Shown here piece after piece: positions 1 through 10,902 of a DNA stretch of 64,000 nt (within the stretch, counting starts at the first letter, position 1; every line of letters begins with the position of its first letter). A program made the translations under genes and the position numbers. The notes under the pieces were generated by a model. That model ran no database searches. It was not told the origin of the DNA and worked only from the letters and a program-made list of their open reading frames with translations. The DNA comes from Rosa chinensis. Its lineage: Eukaryota > Streptophyta > Magnoliopsida > Rosales > Rosaceae. Location of the stretch: the NCBI RefSeq assembly GCF_002994745.2, contig NC_037092.1:70593823-70657822 (forward strand), written 5' to 3'.

Positions 1-1
1 G

Positions 2-142
2 TTTGATGTAATCCTGGGGATGGATTTCCTTCGGATGCATCATGCCTTAGTGGATTGTTTTTGTAATACGGTGTTGTTTCGGAGTTCGGGTAAGCCAATT
101 GTCACCTTTATGGTGAACGGGAGGTTCTCCCATCTTGCATAA
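2..142 (+). pseudogene. gypsy protease C-terminal fragment
   Basis: The frame starting at base 2 reads the retropepsin end, including the typical ILGMDFL stretch, and stops at TAA 140-142. The stretch from 143 to 187, before the RT-RH frame becomes clean, carries further stops and probably small indels. The protein would process the Gag-Pol polyprotein in the virus-like particle. Only its last third is inside the window. Confidence 0.75.
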
Positions 143-187
143 TCTCAGCTTTAACTGCTAAGAAGATGTTGAGTAAGGGTTGCCAAT

Positions 188-1577
188 TTGGCACATGTGG
201 TGAATTCAGATGCCGAAGTTATGGATCTTAGCCAAATTCCAATTGTTGGTAACTATCCAGATGTATTTCCAGATGAATTGCCTGGTTTGCCCCCGGTGCG
301 AGAGATAGACTTTACCATTGATTTACTTTCAAGTACAACACCCATCTCTCAAGCACCTTATAGAATGGCACCGGCAGAACTGAAGGAGTTGTACATACAG
401 TTGCAGGAGTTAGCGGATAAAGGGTTTATACGGCCTAGTGTATCTCTCTGGGGTGCACCTGTGTTGTTTGTGAAGAAGAAAGATAGTACTTTAAGGCTTT
501 GTATTGACTACCGGAAACTAAACAGGGTGACTATAAGGAATAAATATCCCTTGCCCCGCATTGATGATTTGTTTGACCAGTTGAGGGGTGCTAAAGTTTT
601 CTCAAAGATTGATTTGAGGTCTGGTTATCATCAGTTACGGATTAAGGAGGAGGATGTAGCCAAAACTACCTTTCGATCACGTTATGGTCATTATGAGTTC
701 CTTGTTATGCCGTTTGGGTTGACAAATGCACCCGCTGCTTTTATAGATCTCATGAACAGGGTGTTTCGCCCGTATCTTGACCGCTTTGTGATTGTGTTCA
801 TAGATGACATTTTGGTTTATTCTAAGAGTGAGGAGTTACATGCTGAGCATTTGAGTATTGTGTTGGAGACTCTGCAGATACACCAATTGTATGCTAAATT
901 TAGTAAGTGTGAGTTTTGGCTCGACCATGTGACATTCTTAGGTCACGTCATTTCAGCTGTAGGTGTTAGCGTTGATCCCCAAAAAGTAGAAGTAGTGTTG
1001 AAGTGGGGAAGACCCACCAATGTAATGGAAATTCGTAGTTTCTTGGCTCTTGCTGGTTATTATCGACGTTTTATGCAAAACTTTTCTAGAATTTCCACTC
1101 CTCTTACCAAGTTAACTAGAAAGGGTGTCAGATTTGTTTGGTCTGAAAATTGTGAGCGGAGCTTCCAAGAACTTAAGAGTCGTTTGACTAGTGCTCCAAT
1201 CCTATCCTTGCCTGATGTTAGTGGGGAGTATGTAATTTACAATGATGCCTCTAGACAAGGCTTAGGTTGTGTCTTAATGCAGCATGGTAACGTGATTGCT
1301 TATGCTTCTAGACAGTTGAAGCCACATGAGTCGAATTACCCTACACATGATTTAGAGTTGGCAGCTATTGCGTCTGCTCTTAAGTTGTGGAGGCATTATT
1401 TGTATGGAGCCAGATGCTAGATTTTCACTGACCATAAAAGCCTCAAGTATGTGTTTACACAACCAAATTTAAATTTAAGACAACGAAGATGGATGGAATT
1501 GATTGAAGATTATGATTGTACCATTGAGTACCAACCCGGTAAGGCGAATGTGGTGGCGGATGCACTTAGTAGGAACC
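188..1577 (+). pseudogene. gypsy reverse transcriptase-RNase H, broken
   Basis: This region encodes the RT and RNase H of the chromovirus. The RT runs from about residue 30 to 260 of the open stretch and keeps the catalytic FIDDIL motif. RNase H follows, with the NDAS, HDLEL and TDHKS motifs that hold its acidic residues. An in-frame TAG at 1418-1420 stands where the family has Gln, just before the TDHKS motif, so the polyprotein is cut there. The same frame resumes to 1577, where the solo LTR begins. Before the insertion it ran on into integrase at 3961. Confidence 0.93.
1573..1577. repeat. left TSD of nested solo LTR
   Basis: GAACC here pairs with GAATC at 3956-3960, four of five bases identical. 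The pair flanks the solo LTR 1578-3955. Confidence 0.75.
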
Positions 1578-1920
1578 TGTTTGGCTCCAGTTTTGTTGCA
1601 ACTGGTCAACAGTCTCTTTTCTTGCACGGGAGTGCCAGCACCGTTCGGGTACGGTCGTCGGGGGTGTCCCTTGACCTGACTTCTGTCGAGCGATTGTAGA
1701 CGAGGAGAGCACCAACCTCGTTGCGGGATTCTTTGTGCCTCGTGGTGAGGACTTTGCTAAAGTTTCTTCTTGTTCACAAGTCGATACTCAATATTACAGA
1801 TTGAGCAAAGCGAAATCACCGGGAAGTATTGAGATCTTGCTAAAGCGTGACTTTAGCTTGGCTGGGTTGCTAGGGCGTTACCCTTGCTTGGCTGGTTCTG
1901 TAACCGTTGTGGTCGCTGCA

Positions 1921-3199
1921 CTACCGTCGGCTCCCCAGGAGACTAGGACCGAAGTACATTGGCAGAGGGTTTGGTGGCACTGAAAGTAGGCTTCTGAGAA
2001 GACTAGGACTAGGAGTGTGATCACCGGTAAGAGAAAGAGAAGGAGAGGAGTTGCTCTTAGAGAGGTTGCTCTAGAGAGAACTTAGATCATCTTAGAGATG
2101 TTTTGATGTTGTGAATGTGTGTGTTCTTCTGTTTGTGGTCGTGGTACTACAATCAGCTCCCGAGGAGACTAGGACCAAAGTACGTTGACAGAGGGTTTGG
2201 TGGCACTGATAGTCGGCTCTTGAGGAGACTAGGACTAGGAGTGTGATCACAGGTAAGAGAAAGAGAAGGAGAGGAGTTGCTCTTAGAGAGGTTGCTCTTG
2301 AGAGAACTTAGATCATCTTAGAGATGTTTTGATGTTGTGAATGTGTGTGTTCTTCTGTTTGTGGTCGTGGTACTACAATCAGCTCCCGAGGAGACTAGGA
2401 CCAAAGTACGTTGACAGAGGGTTTGGTGGCACTGATAGTCGGCTCTTGAGGAGACTAGGACTTAGAGTGTGATCATCGGTAAGAGAAAGAGAAGGAGAGG
2501 AGTTGCACTTAGAGAGGTTGCTCTAGAGAGAACTTAGATCATCTTAGAGATGTTTTGATGAATGAATTGGTGTTGATTGTTGTGGTCATGGTACTACAAT
2601 CGGCTCCCGAGGAGACTAGGACTTAGAGTGTGATCACCGGTAAGAGAAAGAGAAGGAGAGGAGTTGCTCTAGAGAGAACTTAGATCATCTTAGAGTTGTT
2701 TGTTGTGAATGTGTTGGTGTCTTGGTGTTTTGTTTGCGAGGGCGTTACCCTTGCTTGGCTGGTTTCGTAACCGTTGTGGTCGCTGTACTACAATCGGCTC
2801 CCAAGGAGACTAGGACCGAAGTACGTTGACAGAGGGTTTGGTGACACTGAAAGTCGGCTTCTGAGAAGACTAGGACTAGGAGTGTGGTCACCGGTAAGAG
2901 AACGAGAAGGAGAGGGAGAGGAGCTACTCTTAGAGAGGTTGCTCTGGAGAAAACTTAGATCATCTTAGAGATGTTTTGATGTTGTGAATGTGTTGGTTGG
3001 TCGTGGTACTACAATCGGCTCCCGAGGAGACTAGGACCGAAGTACGTTGACAGAGGGTTTGGTGGCACTGATAGTCTGCTCTTGAGGAAACTAGGACTTA
3101 GAGTGTGATCACCGATAAGAGAAAGAGAAGGAAAGAAGTTGCTCTTAGAGAGGTTTGCTCTAGAGAGACTTAGATCATCTTAGAGATGTTTTGATGAAT
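1921..3199. repeat. about 220-bp tandem repeats inside the solo LTR
   Basis: The unit contains, in order, GGCTCCCGAGGAGACTAGG, a GTACGTTGACAGAGGG stretch, AGAGAAAGAGAAGGAGAGG and GATCATCTTAGAGATG. It recurs about six times here, one copy shortened. The LTRs at 52090 and 57707 have one copy, and the LTR at 61126 has two. Copy number therefore varies inside one LTR family. Confidence 0.9.
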
Positions 3200-3282
3200 G
3201 AATTGGTGTTTTTTAGTGTTTCATTGTAACCTCTATTTATAGGCTACCATGCCAAAGTGGTTGACCTTAAACAAATGATAGT

Positions 3283-3388
3283 GGAGCACTAAATGGAGAT
3301 AATGGATCACTAAATGGAGATCATGGATCACTAAATGGAGATCATGGAACACTAAATGGAGATAATGGAGCACTAAACGGAGATAGAA
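3283..3388. repeat. 21-bp tandem repeat
   Basis: About five units of roughly 21 bp (GGATCACTAAATGGAGATAAT and variants) stand in a row. The unit length is a multiple of three, which explains the repetitive short minus-strand ORF here. I do not regard that ORF as a gene. The array LTRs at 52-63 kb lack this repeat. Confidence 0.85.
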
Positions 3389-3960
3389 ATGATAAGTTTT
3401 GGAGTGATTTTGAATCACTTTCGGCTCCTTTATTCCTTCAATTATATCTCTACCAAGAATTCATATTTTGCCTTCGACTTCTTCATATGAAATGATCCAC
3501 CATGAGTGTAGATTACTGTGGTAAAATTTCAGAATTTATTTCCATGTGGTCGGGCCGTAAATGCTGCTGGACCTCTTACAGGTCCAGTTTTCCAGTTTTG
3601 CTTATGCAGAAAATAGGACTGATTGTTTGAAGGCTTTCCGCTCAAAACAAGCTCTTCCACTCTTCATAAGAAATAATTCTTAGGATGTCTAGAATGAATC
3701 TGGAAAGTTTCAACTCATTTGGAGTTCATTTGATTAGTCTTCCGCCCCTCCTTCCTTGTTTAGCTCGGTTTCTCCTAGTCGAAGTAGGAAAATGTGCTAA
3801 AAACTTGACTTTTCATGCTTCCATAGTAGGCTTTATTTAGCCTCTAAATATATATTTCGAAATTGTCGACAATATATACCTTGAGCCACTGATATTGGCT
3901 CAATTTCTCCAAGACACGCCTTGTCAGGCCAAAATGCTCATTTTGGGTCCAAATAGAATC

Positions 3961-5515
3961 CATCCATGACTTTGTCATATGTAAGGGCCACTCGAGTACC
4001 CCTATTGTCAGAGTTGAGCTCTACGGGGGTTGTGTTATCGGTTGATGAGGTTGGTACTCTGGTGACTAGTTTTCATGTGAGACCGGTATTCATTGATAAA
4101 ATACGGGAAGCACAGCCTCTTGACCCAAGAATTGAAGGGATTAAAGAAGGTGTTCGTGGTGGTTGGCAACTTGATTTTTCTATTCGAAGAGATGGGACAT
4201 TGATGTTTGGAAAGAGACTTTGCCTTCCTAACGTTGAAGCGCTTAAACAAGAAATACTTGATGAAGCTCATAATTCCGCGTATGCCCTGCATCCTGGTGG
4301 TACAAAAATGTATCGAACTCTCAAAGAATACTATTGGTGGCCAAACATGAAAAGAGAAATTGCAGCTTTTGTGAGTAAATGCTTTGTGTGCCAGCAAGTG
4401 AAGGCGGAAAGGCAAAAACCGTCGGGTTTGTTGCAACCTTTGCCAATTCCAGAATGGAAATGGGAGCATCTCACCATGGACTTTATTTACAAGTTACCTC
4501 GTACGCAGGATGGTAATGATGGTATTTGGGTGATTGTGGATCAACTCACCAAATCAGCTCATTTTCTAGCGGTTAAGGAAACCTTTGGTTTGGATAAATT
4601 AGCAAAGCTGTATGTGGACGAAATTGTAAAGCTTCATGGTGTGCCCGAGTCCATTGTTTCTGATCACGATGCCCGATTCACATCAAAGTTTTGGAGGACG
4701 GTTCACAAATTTTGGAACAAAATTACAATTTTGCACTGCTTTCCATCCTCAAACTGATGGACAATCTAAGCAAACTATACAGACTTTGGAAGACATGTTG
4801 AGGGCTTGTTCTCTACAATTTAAAGGAAGTTGGGATAAACACCTGGCTTTGATGGAGTTTGCATATAACAACAGTTATCACTCGAGTATTGGTATGGCTC
4901 CCTACGAAGCTTTATATGGGAAACAGTGCAGGACCCCATTATGTTGGGATGAAGTGGGAGAAAGACAACTTATTGGTCCTGAAATTATTGAAATCACAAC
5001 AAATAAAATTAAGGTGATTAGAGAGAGGCTCAAGACGGCTCAAAGCAGACAGAAGAGCTACGCTGATAACCACAGGAAGCATCTTGAATTCCAAGTTGGT
5101 GATTGGGTATTTTTGAAATTATCTCCTTGGAAGGGTGTGGTAAGGTTTGGTAAACGTGGGAAACTAAGTCCAAGGTATATTGGTCCCTACGAGATTGTGG
5201 AACGAATTGGTCTTGTCGCTTATCGCTTTGCTTTACCTCCACAACTATCTAGATTACATGATGTCTTCCATGTATCCGTGCTTCGCAAGTACATAACTGA
5301 TCCTCCACATGTGTTACCAGCTCAACCCATTACACTTACAGAAGATTTAACATATGAAGAAGAACCAGTATAGATCCTAGATCGTCGTGAGCAAGTACTC
5401 CGAAGTAAGGTTATACCTTTGGTTAAGGTATTGTGGAGGAATCACCTGATTGAAGAAGCTACTTGGGAACCAGAGGACCAAATGAGGCAACAATATCCAC
5501 ATCTTTTTCCTTGAC
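3961..5515 (+). pseudogene. gypsy integrase plus chromodomain, broken
   Basis: The integrase begins with an HHCC zinc-binding module (His at AHNS and LHPG, then CFVCQQ) at about 4260-4400. The core follows, with Asp in LTMDF and in SDHDAR. The third catalytic position, Glu in the family's GQSER motif, is Lys here (GQSKQ, near 4765), so the enzyme would be inactive. A one-base frameshift lies near 4712. A stop at 5371-5373 replaces a Gln just before the C-terminal chromodomain (5374-5515), which in this group tethers integration to heterochromatin. The chromodomain keeps its VLWRN and EATWEPE motifs and ends with TGA at 5513-5515. Confidence 0.93.
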
Positions 5516-5546
5516 AGGTATAATTTCGAGGACAAAAGTTAATAAT

Positions 5547-5556
5547 GAGGGGAGAA
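5547..5556 (+). other. polypurine tract
   Basis: GAGGGGAGAA lies directly before the TGTAAGGCC start of the 3' LTR. This is the plus-strand DNA primer of the element. Confidence 0.85.
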
Positions 5557-7068
5557 TGTAAGGCCCCGTACCTTAAAATCTTTATGAGTTATGTTTTTAC
5601 CGGTTTTGACCGAGAAGTTGACTTTCTAATTGTCTGTTACGTTAGAATATTCCTTGAGTACGTCGTAGGTTACGAAAAATTGAGTTCCTGGACACGCAGT
5701 TTGTATAGATAGGAGTTTTACCGGGAAAGTTGTGATTTAATGTTTGAAGTTACTGTTCCTTTATTTTAATTATTGGTTTCTAAGGGGAAAATAGGTAAAT
5801 AATAGGAGAGAGAGAGAGTGAAAATCGGGACAGAGCCCGACCTCTAACCCTCCCCCTTTTCTTTTCTCTTCTCCACAAACCGGACCCAATCTCCCGCGAA
5901 TCACCGCAGCCGGACCTTGTTGGACTCGTCCCCGGCCATCGAAGCTTCCTCTCTTCATTCTCTTTCATCTCAGGACGTACTGAGCCCTCGAGCAAGGAAG
6001 ACACGGGCAGGCAGCAGGTTTAGCTGCGGGACTCACTTGTGAGTGGACTTTCATTTTGTTTAAATAATGCATGCAGCATGGTATTAAGTTTTCAGTTGGA
6101 ATACTATTTGAGTAAATGTGATTTTGTGGAAAGAAAAGGATTTAAAAAGAAAGCAGTTGATAAGGAGGCTAGCTTTGGCGCATACGTATCTTACCTAGTT
6201 GGCAGTCCCTTCTAGGTAATAGTCTGGTTGGCAGTCCCTTCCAGACTACAGCCCGGTTGGTAGTCCCATCCGATGCGTCATTTGGTTAGCAGTCCCTTCC
6301 AGATGACAGGAGGTAGTTAGTTGGCAGTCCCTTCTAACTACCTGTGGCTAGTTGGCAGTCCCATCTAACCACCGCCTCCTATTCCTATTGGCAGTCCCTT
6401 CCGATGCGTCATCTAGGTGGCAGTCCATCCCAGATGGCATGAGATGATTAGGAAGCAGTCCTTCCTAATCATCAAATGAGTTTTCTTGAAAAGAATTGAG
6501 TTGGAAATATTATGGAATCTCGCTGCATGTTGGTTTTATTGAAAAGAGAAATGGGGAAGCATTCCATTAATTGTTTCAGATTTTGTTTCAGTTTTGTCCA
6601 CTCACTCTAATGGATTTTATATGTTTTCCCCTGGGCTCTTCGTTTTCAAATGCCCAGATTTCATATTGGCCGAGATCGCGTCCAGGAACTAGAGACTTTG
6701 GAATCAGTACTTTCGTTTTGTCTGTAGGTTATTACTTAACCTGCCTTGTATGATATCGGCTTAGCTATTAGTGTTGCTCTGATAACCCTTTTAAATTTGG
6801 ATAATGCTTTTGTTTGGGTTGTTGTATATCATACTGAGGTTGTGATGGAATTCGTACCTTCTGAATGTAACATATACGCTTGAAATGTAAATATGGTAAT
6901 GTGTGTTTGAGTAGAAGTTCAAATTTTAAGCATGTCCAGGTTTTGTGAAATTTTTGGTTAGCTCATTTTAGGGGAGGTTCTGCCGATTTTTCGTCAGGAT
7001 TTCCTTTAAATGGGTCCCGCAGGCTCGTATCTGGGTTTAAGGGGTGAAACTTGGGTCGGGTTCTGTCA
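5557..7068 (+). repeat. 3' LTR of the gypsy element
   Basis: The LTR starts TGTAAGGCCCCGTACC directly after the polypurine tract and ends GGGTTCTGTCA, about 1.5 kb. Landmarks shared with the solo LTR at 18523-21134 are GTGAGTGGACTTT followed by a GCATGCA block, and a CCCCTGGGC..CTTCG..TTCAAATGCCCAG block. The two LTRs therefore belong to related families of one lineage. A hairpin array lies at 6191-6473. Minus-strand open frames around 5770-6004 are shadows and were ignored. Confidence 0.88.
6191..6473 (+). repeat. array of hairpins with one constant loop and changing stems
   Basis: About nine units share the loop core GGCAGTCCC (one is GGTAGTCCC and a few differ slightly), but each has its own stem. 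Clear examples: stem TTACCTAG/CTAGGTAA (6191-6219), TAGTCTGG/CCAGACTA (6220-6248), GTCATTTGG/CCAGATGAC with one G-T pair (6277-6307), AGGTAGTTAG/CTAACTACCT (6311-6343) and GATGATTAGG/CCTAATCATC (6443-6473). Units at 6344-6372 and 6410-6436 carry one mismatch or bulge. Those near 6254 and 6387 are degenerate. Function is unknown; folding of the LTR transcript is an obvious possibility. Confidence 0.85.
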
Positions 7069-7207
7069 CTCTCCACCATAACCACCGAGCTCTCCACCAC
7101 AACCACTGAGCTCTCCACTACCACTACCAAGCTCACCATCCAAAAACAATCCACTACCACTACCAAGCTCTTCTTCAACTTCAATTTCAGCGACGTCATC
7201 TTCCGCC
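7069..7207. other. ACC/ACT-rich low-complexity stretch
   Basis: Triplet-like CCACCA/CCACTACCA repeats follow the LTR end. They produce Thr-rich frames on one strand and Val/Gly-rich frames on the other. No gene is called on this basis. Confidence 0.6.
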
Positions 7208-7499
7208 ATGAAAATAGTCACGCTCACTCTCACAACCTCATGTCGGAGCTTTCTTCTTCTCTTCCTCCTCCTGATTTCCACCAACATCATCGCCGGCGTC
7301 GCTCTCAACAACGCCGTCTTGTGCGTCAAGTACAAATACGCTAGTCGCGACCCCACTCTCAGGGCCCTAAAAGCTCAGACACCAAACCCACTTTTCGATT
7401 TCTCGCCGGCGTGGATCTCTCTCTCGGCGGCTCCAGCCTCCCTGACGTCGTCGGGGGCATAAAAATTCATCTTCTCGTCACGCTCTACAAGCCAGTGTA
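7208..7499 (+). pseudogene. unidentified small secreted-type ORF, frameshifted
   Basis: An ATG at 7208 opens a frame whose first 30 residues look like a signal peptide, with the hydrophobic run FLLLFLLLI, followed by a short Cys-poor domain. Near 7404 the coding sense appears to move by one base: the next frame reads about 32 plausible residues (GGSSLPDVVGG and LLVTLYKPV) to a TAA at 7497-7499. That suggests a single-base loss in an old gene of about 96 codons. I do not recognise the family. It lies 140 bp after a gypsy LTR, so it may be a truncated host fragment. Confidence 0.35.
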
Positions 7500-8748
7500 A
7501 TTAGATTTTGAATTTGATCATGTTTTGATGATTTCGTTTTTGGGTTGCTTCCGCCGTTTCGGGACATTTTCTGGGATCTCCTGTGGCAGTTGGGCTTGCT
7601 TGATATATGAAAGACGATCTGCTCTCCGTACTTTACAAGCCGGCTGGTGTAAGTGATTTTCGAGTTCGATCAAATTTTGGAGAAGTTGGAATTTTGGGCT
7701 GGTTTCGGCTTTGCCTTGTTCTGCGTGACCTTGAGTCTAAGTTAAAGTCTGGAAATTGGCCGAGTTGAGGAATTTGGGTTTGCCTTGTTCTTCGTCGAAC
7801 GTAAACCTGCAAATTGGGTTCTGATCTTGATCTCATTTGATCACGAGGTAAGCTAGATTCTATTTTAAAGTTCTGGGATTTGCCTTGTTTAGTTAGCTTC
7901 TGGAATGGGTTGCCATGCTTGTATACGTATTGTGAATGCAAGTTGAGCTTACCAAATTGTTATAGTTAGTAAGTTGGAATTAATTTTGAATTAGGGAGAA
8001 ATTTGGATTCATTGGTAATCTGATGTTATGAGGTTGAGTACTTGGAAGTGAATTGAAAGTGCGTTAAGAAATTGTTTAGGTACTCATCTCTTGTTCTTGT
8101 TCTTGTTCCCTATTTCTTTCTCTCCCATCCTCTCTCTCCTCTATAAACCCAATACCATGAAAGTTTCAGGTTGAAGAAATTCACGGTAATGGGAGGTGGT
8201 GGTGACAACTTGGAGAAGAGAGGAGTCATTGGTGGTGATTTTGGGTTCGCCGAATGCGAGAGAAGAGAGAGAAGTCAGACACCCAGAAAGATTTGGGTGT
8301 CCAAAGCAATTCTAGGTATTGCTTCGTCGGTGCGTGAGTCATTTTCCGACAGCTCCAGACGATGTGGAGCTGAGTTTGAGTCGCTAGAGACTGGTGGACA
8401 CCGTGGTGGTAGAGGTGAGGCACGGTGGTGCCGACATATTCACTGGTAGAGGAGAGAGAGAAATCTAGATCTACTTTCTCTCTCCTTGAGTTCTCTCAGG
8501 AGACTACCATTTTGGAGGAAATTTTGGAAGAAACTGAAGCAGGGGCATTTTCGTCACTTTACAAAATTGGCATCTTACGTGGCGCTGAGTTGGCAAGTTG
8601 AAAACTGACATGTCAGTAGGCAACCGATGAAATGGAGGGAATGGATCAGTTGGACTGAAAATTTTGAGTTCAGGGACTTTTGGGATTAAATTAGAAAGAC
8701 AGGGACTGAAATGAGGGCGAGGTCATACTTCAGGGACTAAACATTATT
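7500..8748. other. non-coding or decayed sequence
   Basis: No convincing gene was seen. A stretch near 8725-8750 reads CAGGGACTAAACATTATTTTGCC, which looks like a transposon end, but I found no matching second end. A pyrimidine tract occurs near 8110-8150. Confidence 0.4.
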
Positions 8749-10545
8749 TTGCCCTATTAATATATATTTATTATGATCATAACCTATCTTATATATAATT
8801 GTTTCATACATGGGGGTTATATTGTTTACCAATTTTGTAACCCCCTCTATTATCATTCAATCTCTTTATTATTTGTATAATTATACTAGCTAGCAACTTC
8901 TTTGTAAGCCAAAACACCACTTTCTCTATGGCGACACATATTCTTTATCTTTCGCCATCTCTTTCAAAACCACTCTCTCTCTCTCTCTCTATTGAATTAT
9001 TTTTTGTCGTAAAGTTTTGAGAGTTTTACTATTTTACGTTTTGCCAAAGGAAAGAATCAAGCAGTTATAGGATCCAAGTTTGCGAGTGTAAGCTTACAAG
9101 GATTAACTGTTGTTGTACCCTGGAGGGTAGGGCGCTACAAACCTGCTACACAGAGACATTATCTCCTAGGGGCGAAATCTACTCTTAAGGGCAGTGTTTA
9201 CACCCCTCAACCTTAGACTCTTTTCGAGTAATGTGTCTTTCGGAAGCCTATAAATCCAAGAGATAAGTTCTATAATCCTTGTTATTTAATCTATTATGAC
9301 AATAATATTATGATTATTATTTGTTATTAATATATGGATTAATTTCAGTTTACCCTCCTGAGGTCTAGGGGTGTCATCATTTCACCCCCTCTACTTTCAA
9401 TTTTGAATTTTTACCCCCTAAACTTTCCAATTTCTATCAGCCGTGTCCAATTTCTGCTATTCCGTCCAAATTGGACGTTAAGTTTGACCCTTGAGGGCTA
9501 AAATGGTCATTTTAACATAAAAAAATAAAAAAATAATTTTTTTCTTTCTGTTTTTTAGTTTTTTTTTCTCTTCTTGTTTTATATAATTTTTTTTTTCTGT
9601 TTCTTCGTTTTAATTTTTTTTATTTTTTTTTATTTTGTCTTCAACCTATACACCACAAGTTATAATAGGTTTATAAAAACAAAAAAAATACTCTAGGTGG
9701 TTGAAAGCCACTCGGTGGTCTACGATATTTGTGATATATCTCCGATAAAGTGAAGAATTTTAGGATATATCTCCAATAAAGTGAAGAAATATTTGTAAAA
9801 AATAATTTTACACTTTATATGTAAATAAATATCTGTGTAAAATCATTTTTGGTCTACGATATTTGTGATATATCTCCAATAAATTGAAGAATTTTAGGAT
9901 ATATTCCCAATAAAGTGAAGAAATATCTGTAAAAAATGATTTTACACTTTATCTGTAAATATCTATATATCTACAATAAAGTGAAGAAATATCTGTGTAA
10001 AATCATTTTTTACAGATATTTATTTACAGATAAAGTGTAAAATTATTTTTTACAGATATTTCTTCACTTTATTGAGAATATATCCTAAATTCTTCACTTT
10101 ATCGGAGATATGTCACAAATATCGTAGACCAGCGAGCAACTTTCAACCACCTAGAGTATTTTTTTTGTTTTTATAAACCTATTATAACTTGTGGTGTATA
10201 AGTTGAAGACAAAATATTAAAAAAAATAACTTAGAAACAGAAGAAAAAAAAATTATATTTTATTTTATATTATATATTTTTTATGTTGAAATGACCATTT
10301 TAGCCCTCAAGGGTCAAACTTAAAGTCCAATTTGGACGGAATAGTAGAAATTGGACACGACTGATTGAAATTGGAAGGTTTAGGGGGTAAAAATTCAAAA
10401 TTGAAAGTAGAGGGGGTGAAATGATGACACTCCCAAACCTCAAAAGGGTAAACTGAAATTAATCCTTATTATATTTTAATTTTGAGATCTTGCAGGAGGT
10501 GAAATCTGGAGAAAGAAGTAGCATCCATCGACCAAATTTCCAACA
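8749..10545 (-). repeat. possible copia-type LTR remnant, split by the foldback element
   Basis: On the minus strand a purine tract AAGAGGAGA precedes TGTTGG at 10545, which looks like a polypurine tract and LTR start. The following AT-rich sequence continues on the far side of the foldback element, to about 8750. No protein domain supports the assignment and the far end is uncertain. Confidence 0.28.
9336..10465. mobile_element. foldback (MULE-like) MITE, about 1.13 kb
   Basis: The ends are inverted copies of GGATTAATTTCAGTTTACCC, and inverted similarity continues inward for several hundred bases (for example CACCCCCTCTACTTTCAA on the left and its complement at 10402-10425). The two arms almost meet near 10 kb. 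Flanks TTAATATAT and TTATTATAT could be a 9-bp TSD with one mismatch, fitting Mutator-like elements. There is no transposase. The inner part is itself made of repeated GATATATCTCC..ATAAAGTGAAGAA blocks. Confidence 0.78.
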
Positions 10546-10635
10546 ATCTCCTCTTAAGTCGTCGGTGAAGTCTGGGTATAGATAATTTTTCTAGGTAGTG
10601 GAATATAGGTATGAGTTAGGTCTCAAGAGCTTATT

Positions 10636-10902
10636 GCTCTGATACCATAAACAAAAGGATATGGTGAAGAATATTTTCTTTGTATTGAATTGTGGGTTTG
10701 AACCTTTACAGAATGCATAAATGAAGACTAAGAGGATTCTCCACATGCACAAGATAACCGTATCTTGACTATTTGTGCCATGCTGTAGCAAGTCCACATG
10801 CAGGGATTCTCACACAAAGACATGTGCAGCTAACTGACAATATTTGACTGAATCAGTTCACAGATCCTGTTTGCGGATTTGGTGGGATTCTTTTCTTTAA
10901 CA
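10636..10902 (-). repeat. copia-like LTR with primer-binding site, remnant
   Basis: Bases 10636-10647 are the complement of TGGTATCAGAGC, the initiator-Met tRNA primer site used by many plant LTR elements. On the minus strand a segment of about 250 bp beginning TGTTAAAG at 10902 leads into it, as a 5' LTR would. The LTR's last bases are not a clean CA. Only about 90 bp of internal leader follows before other sequence, so this is a deletion remnant. Confidence 0.45.

Larger units (their letters stand above)
1578..3955 (-). mobile_element. solo LTR of the Tat-like family, with expanded repeats
   Basis: The insert begins TGTTTGG and ends CCAAATA, matching the LTR ends (TGTTTGG...CCAAACA) of the three LTRs at 52-63 kb. 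It interrupts the gypsy pol, and the pol reading frame continues correctly once the insert and one TSD copy are removed. No internal region or second LTR is present, so it is a solo LTR formed by LTR-LTR recombination. Orientation is taken from the array copies, whose primer site and gag are on the minus strand. At about 2.4 kb it is far longer than its relatives (1.3-1.6 kb), because a roughly 220-bp internal unit is tandemly repeated. Confidence 0.9.
1..7068 (+). mobile_element. Ty3/gypsy chromodomain retrotransposon, 3' part
   Basis: The window opens inside the protease region of a Ty3/gypsy element. It continues through reverse transcriptase, RNase H, integrase and a C-terminal chromodomain, then a polypurine tract and a 3' LTR ending at 7068. 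The PR-RT-RH-IN-chromodomain order is that of plant chromoviruses, and the sequence style resembles the Tekay/Del group (family-level inference). A foreign solo LTR splits it at 1578-3955. The coding part is dead: stops near 140 and 1418, a frameshift near 4712, a stop at 5371, and loss of the integrase catalytic Glu. The 5' LTR and gag lie left of the window, so the element's own TSD cannot be checked. Confidence 0.93.

Noticed and set aside
3233..3418. 61-codon ORF with HLVIHDLHLV repeats
   Set aside because: It encodes only a 21-bp tandem repeat inside a solo LTR.
4035..4469. 144-codon minus-strand ORF
   Set aside because: It is the antisense shadow of the integrase region, with no recognisable domain.
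8171..8449. 92-codon plus-strand ORF near 8.2 kb
   Set aside because: No recognisable motif, and an overlapping minus ORF of similar quality. Treated as chance.
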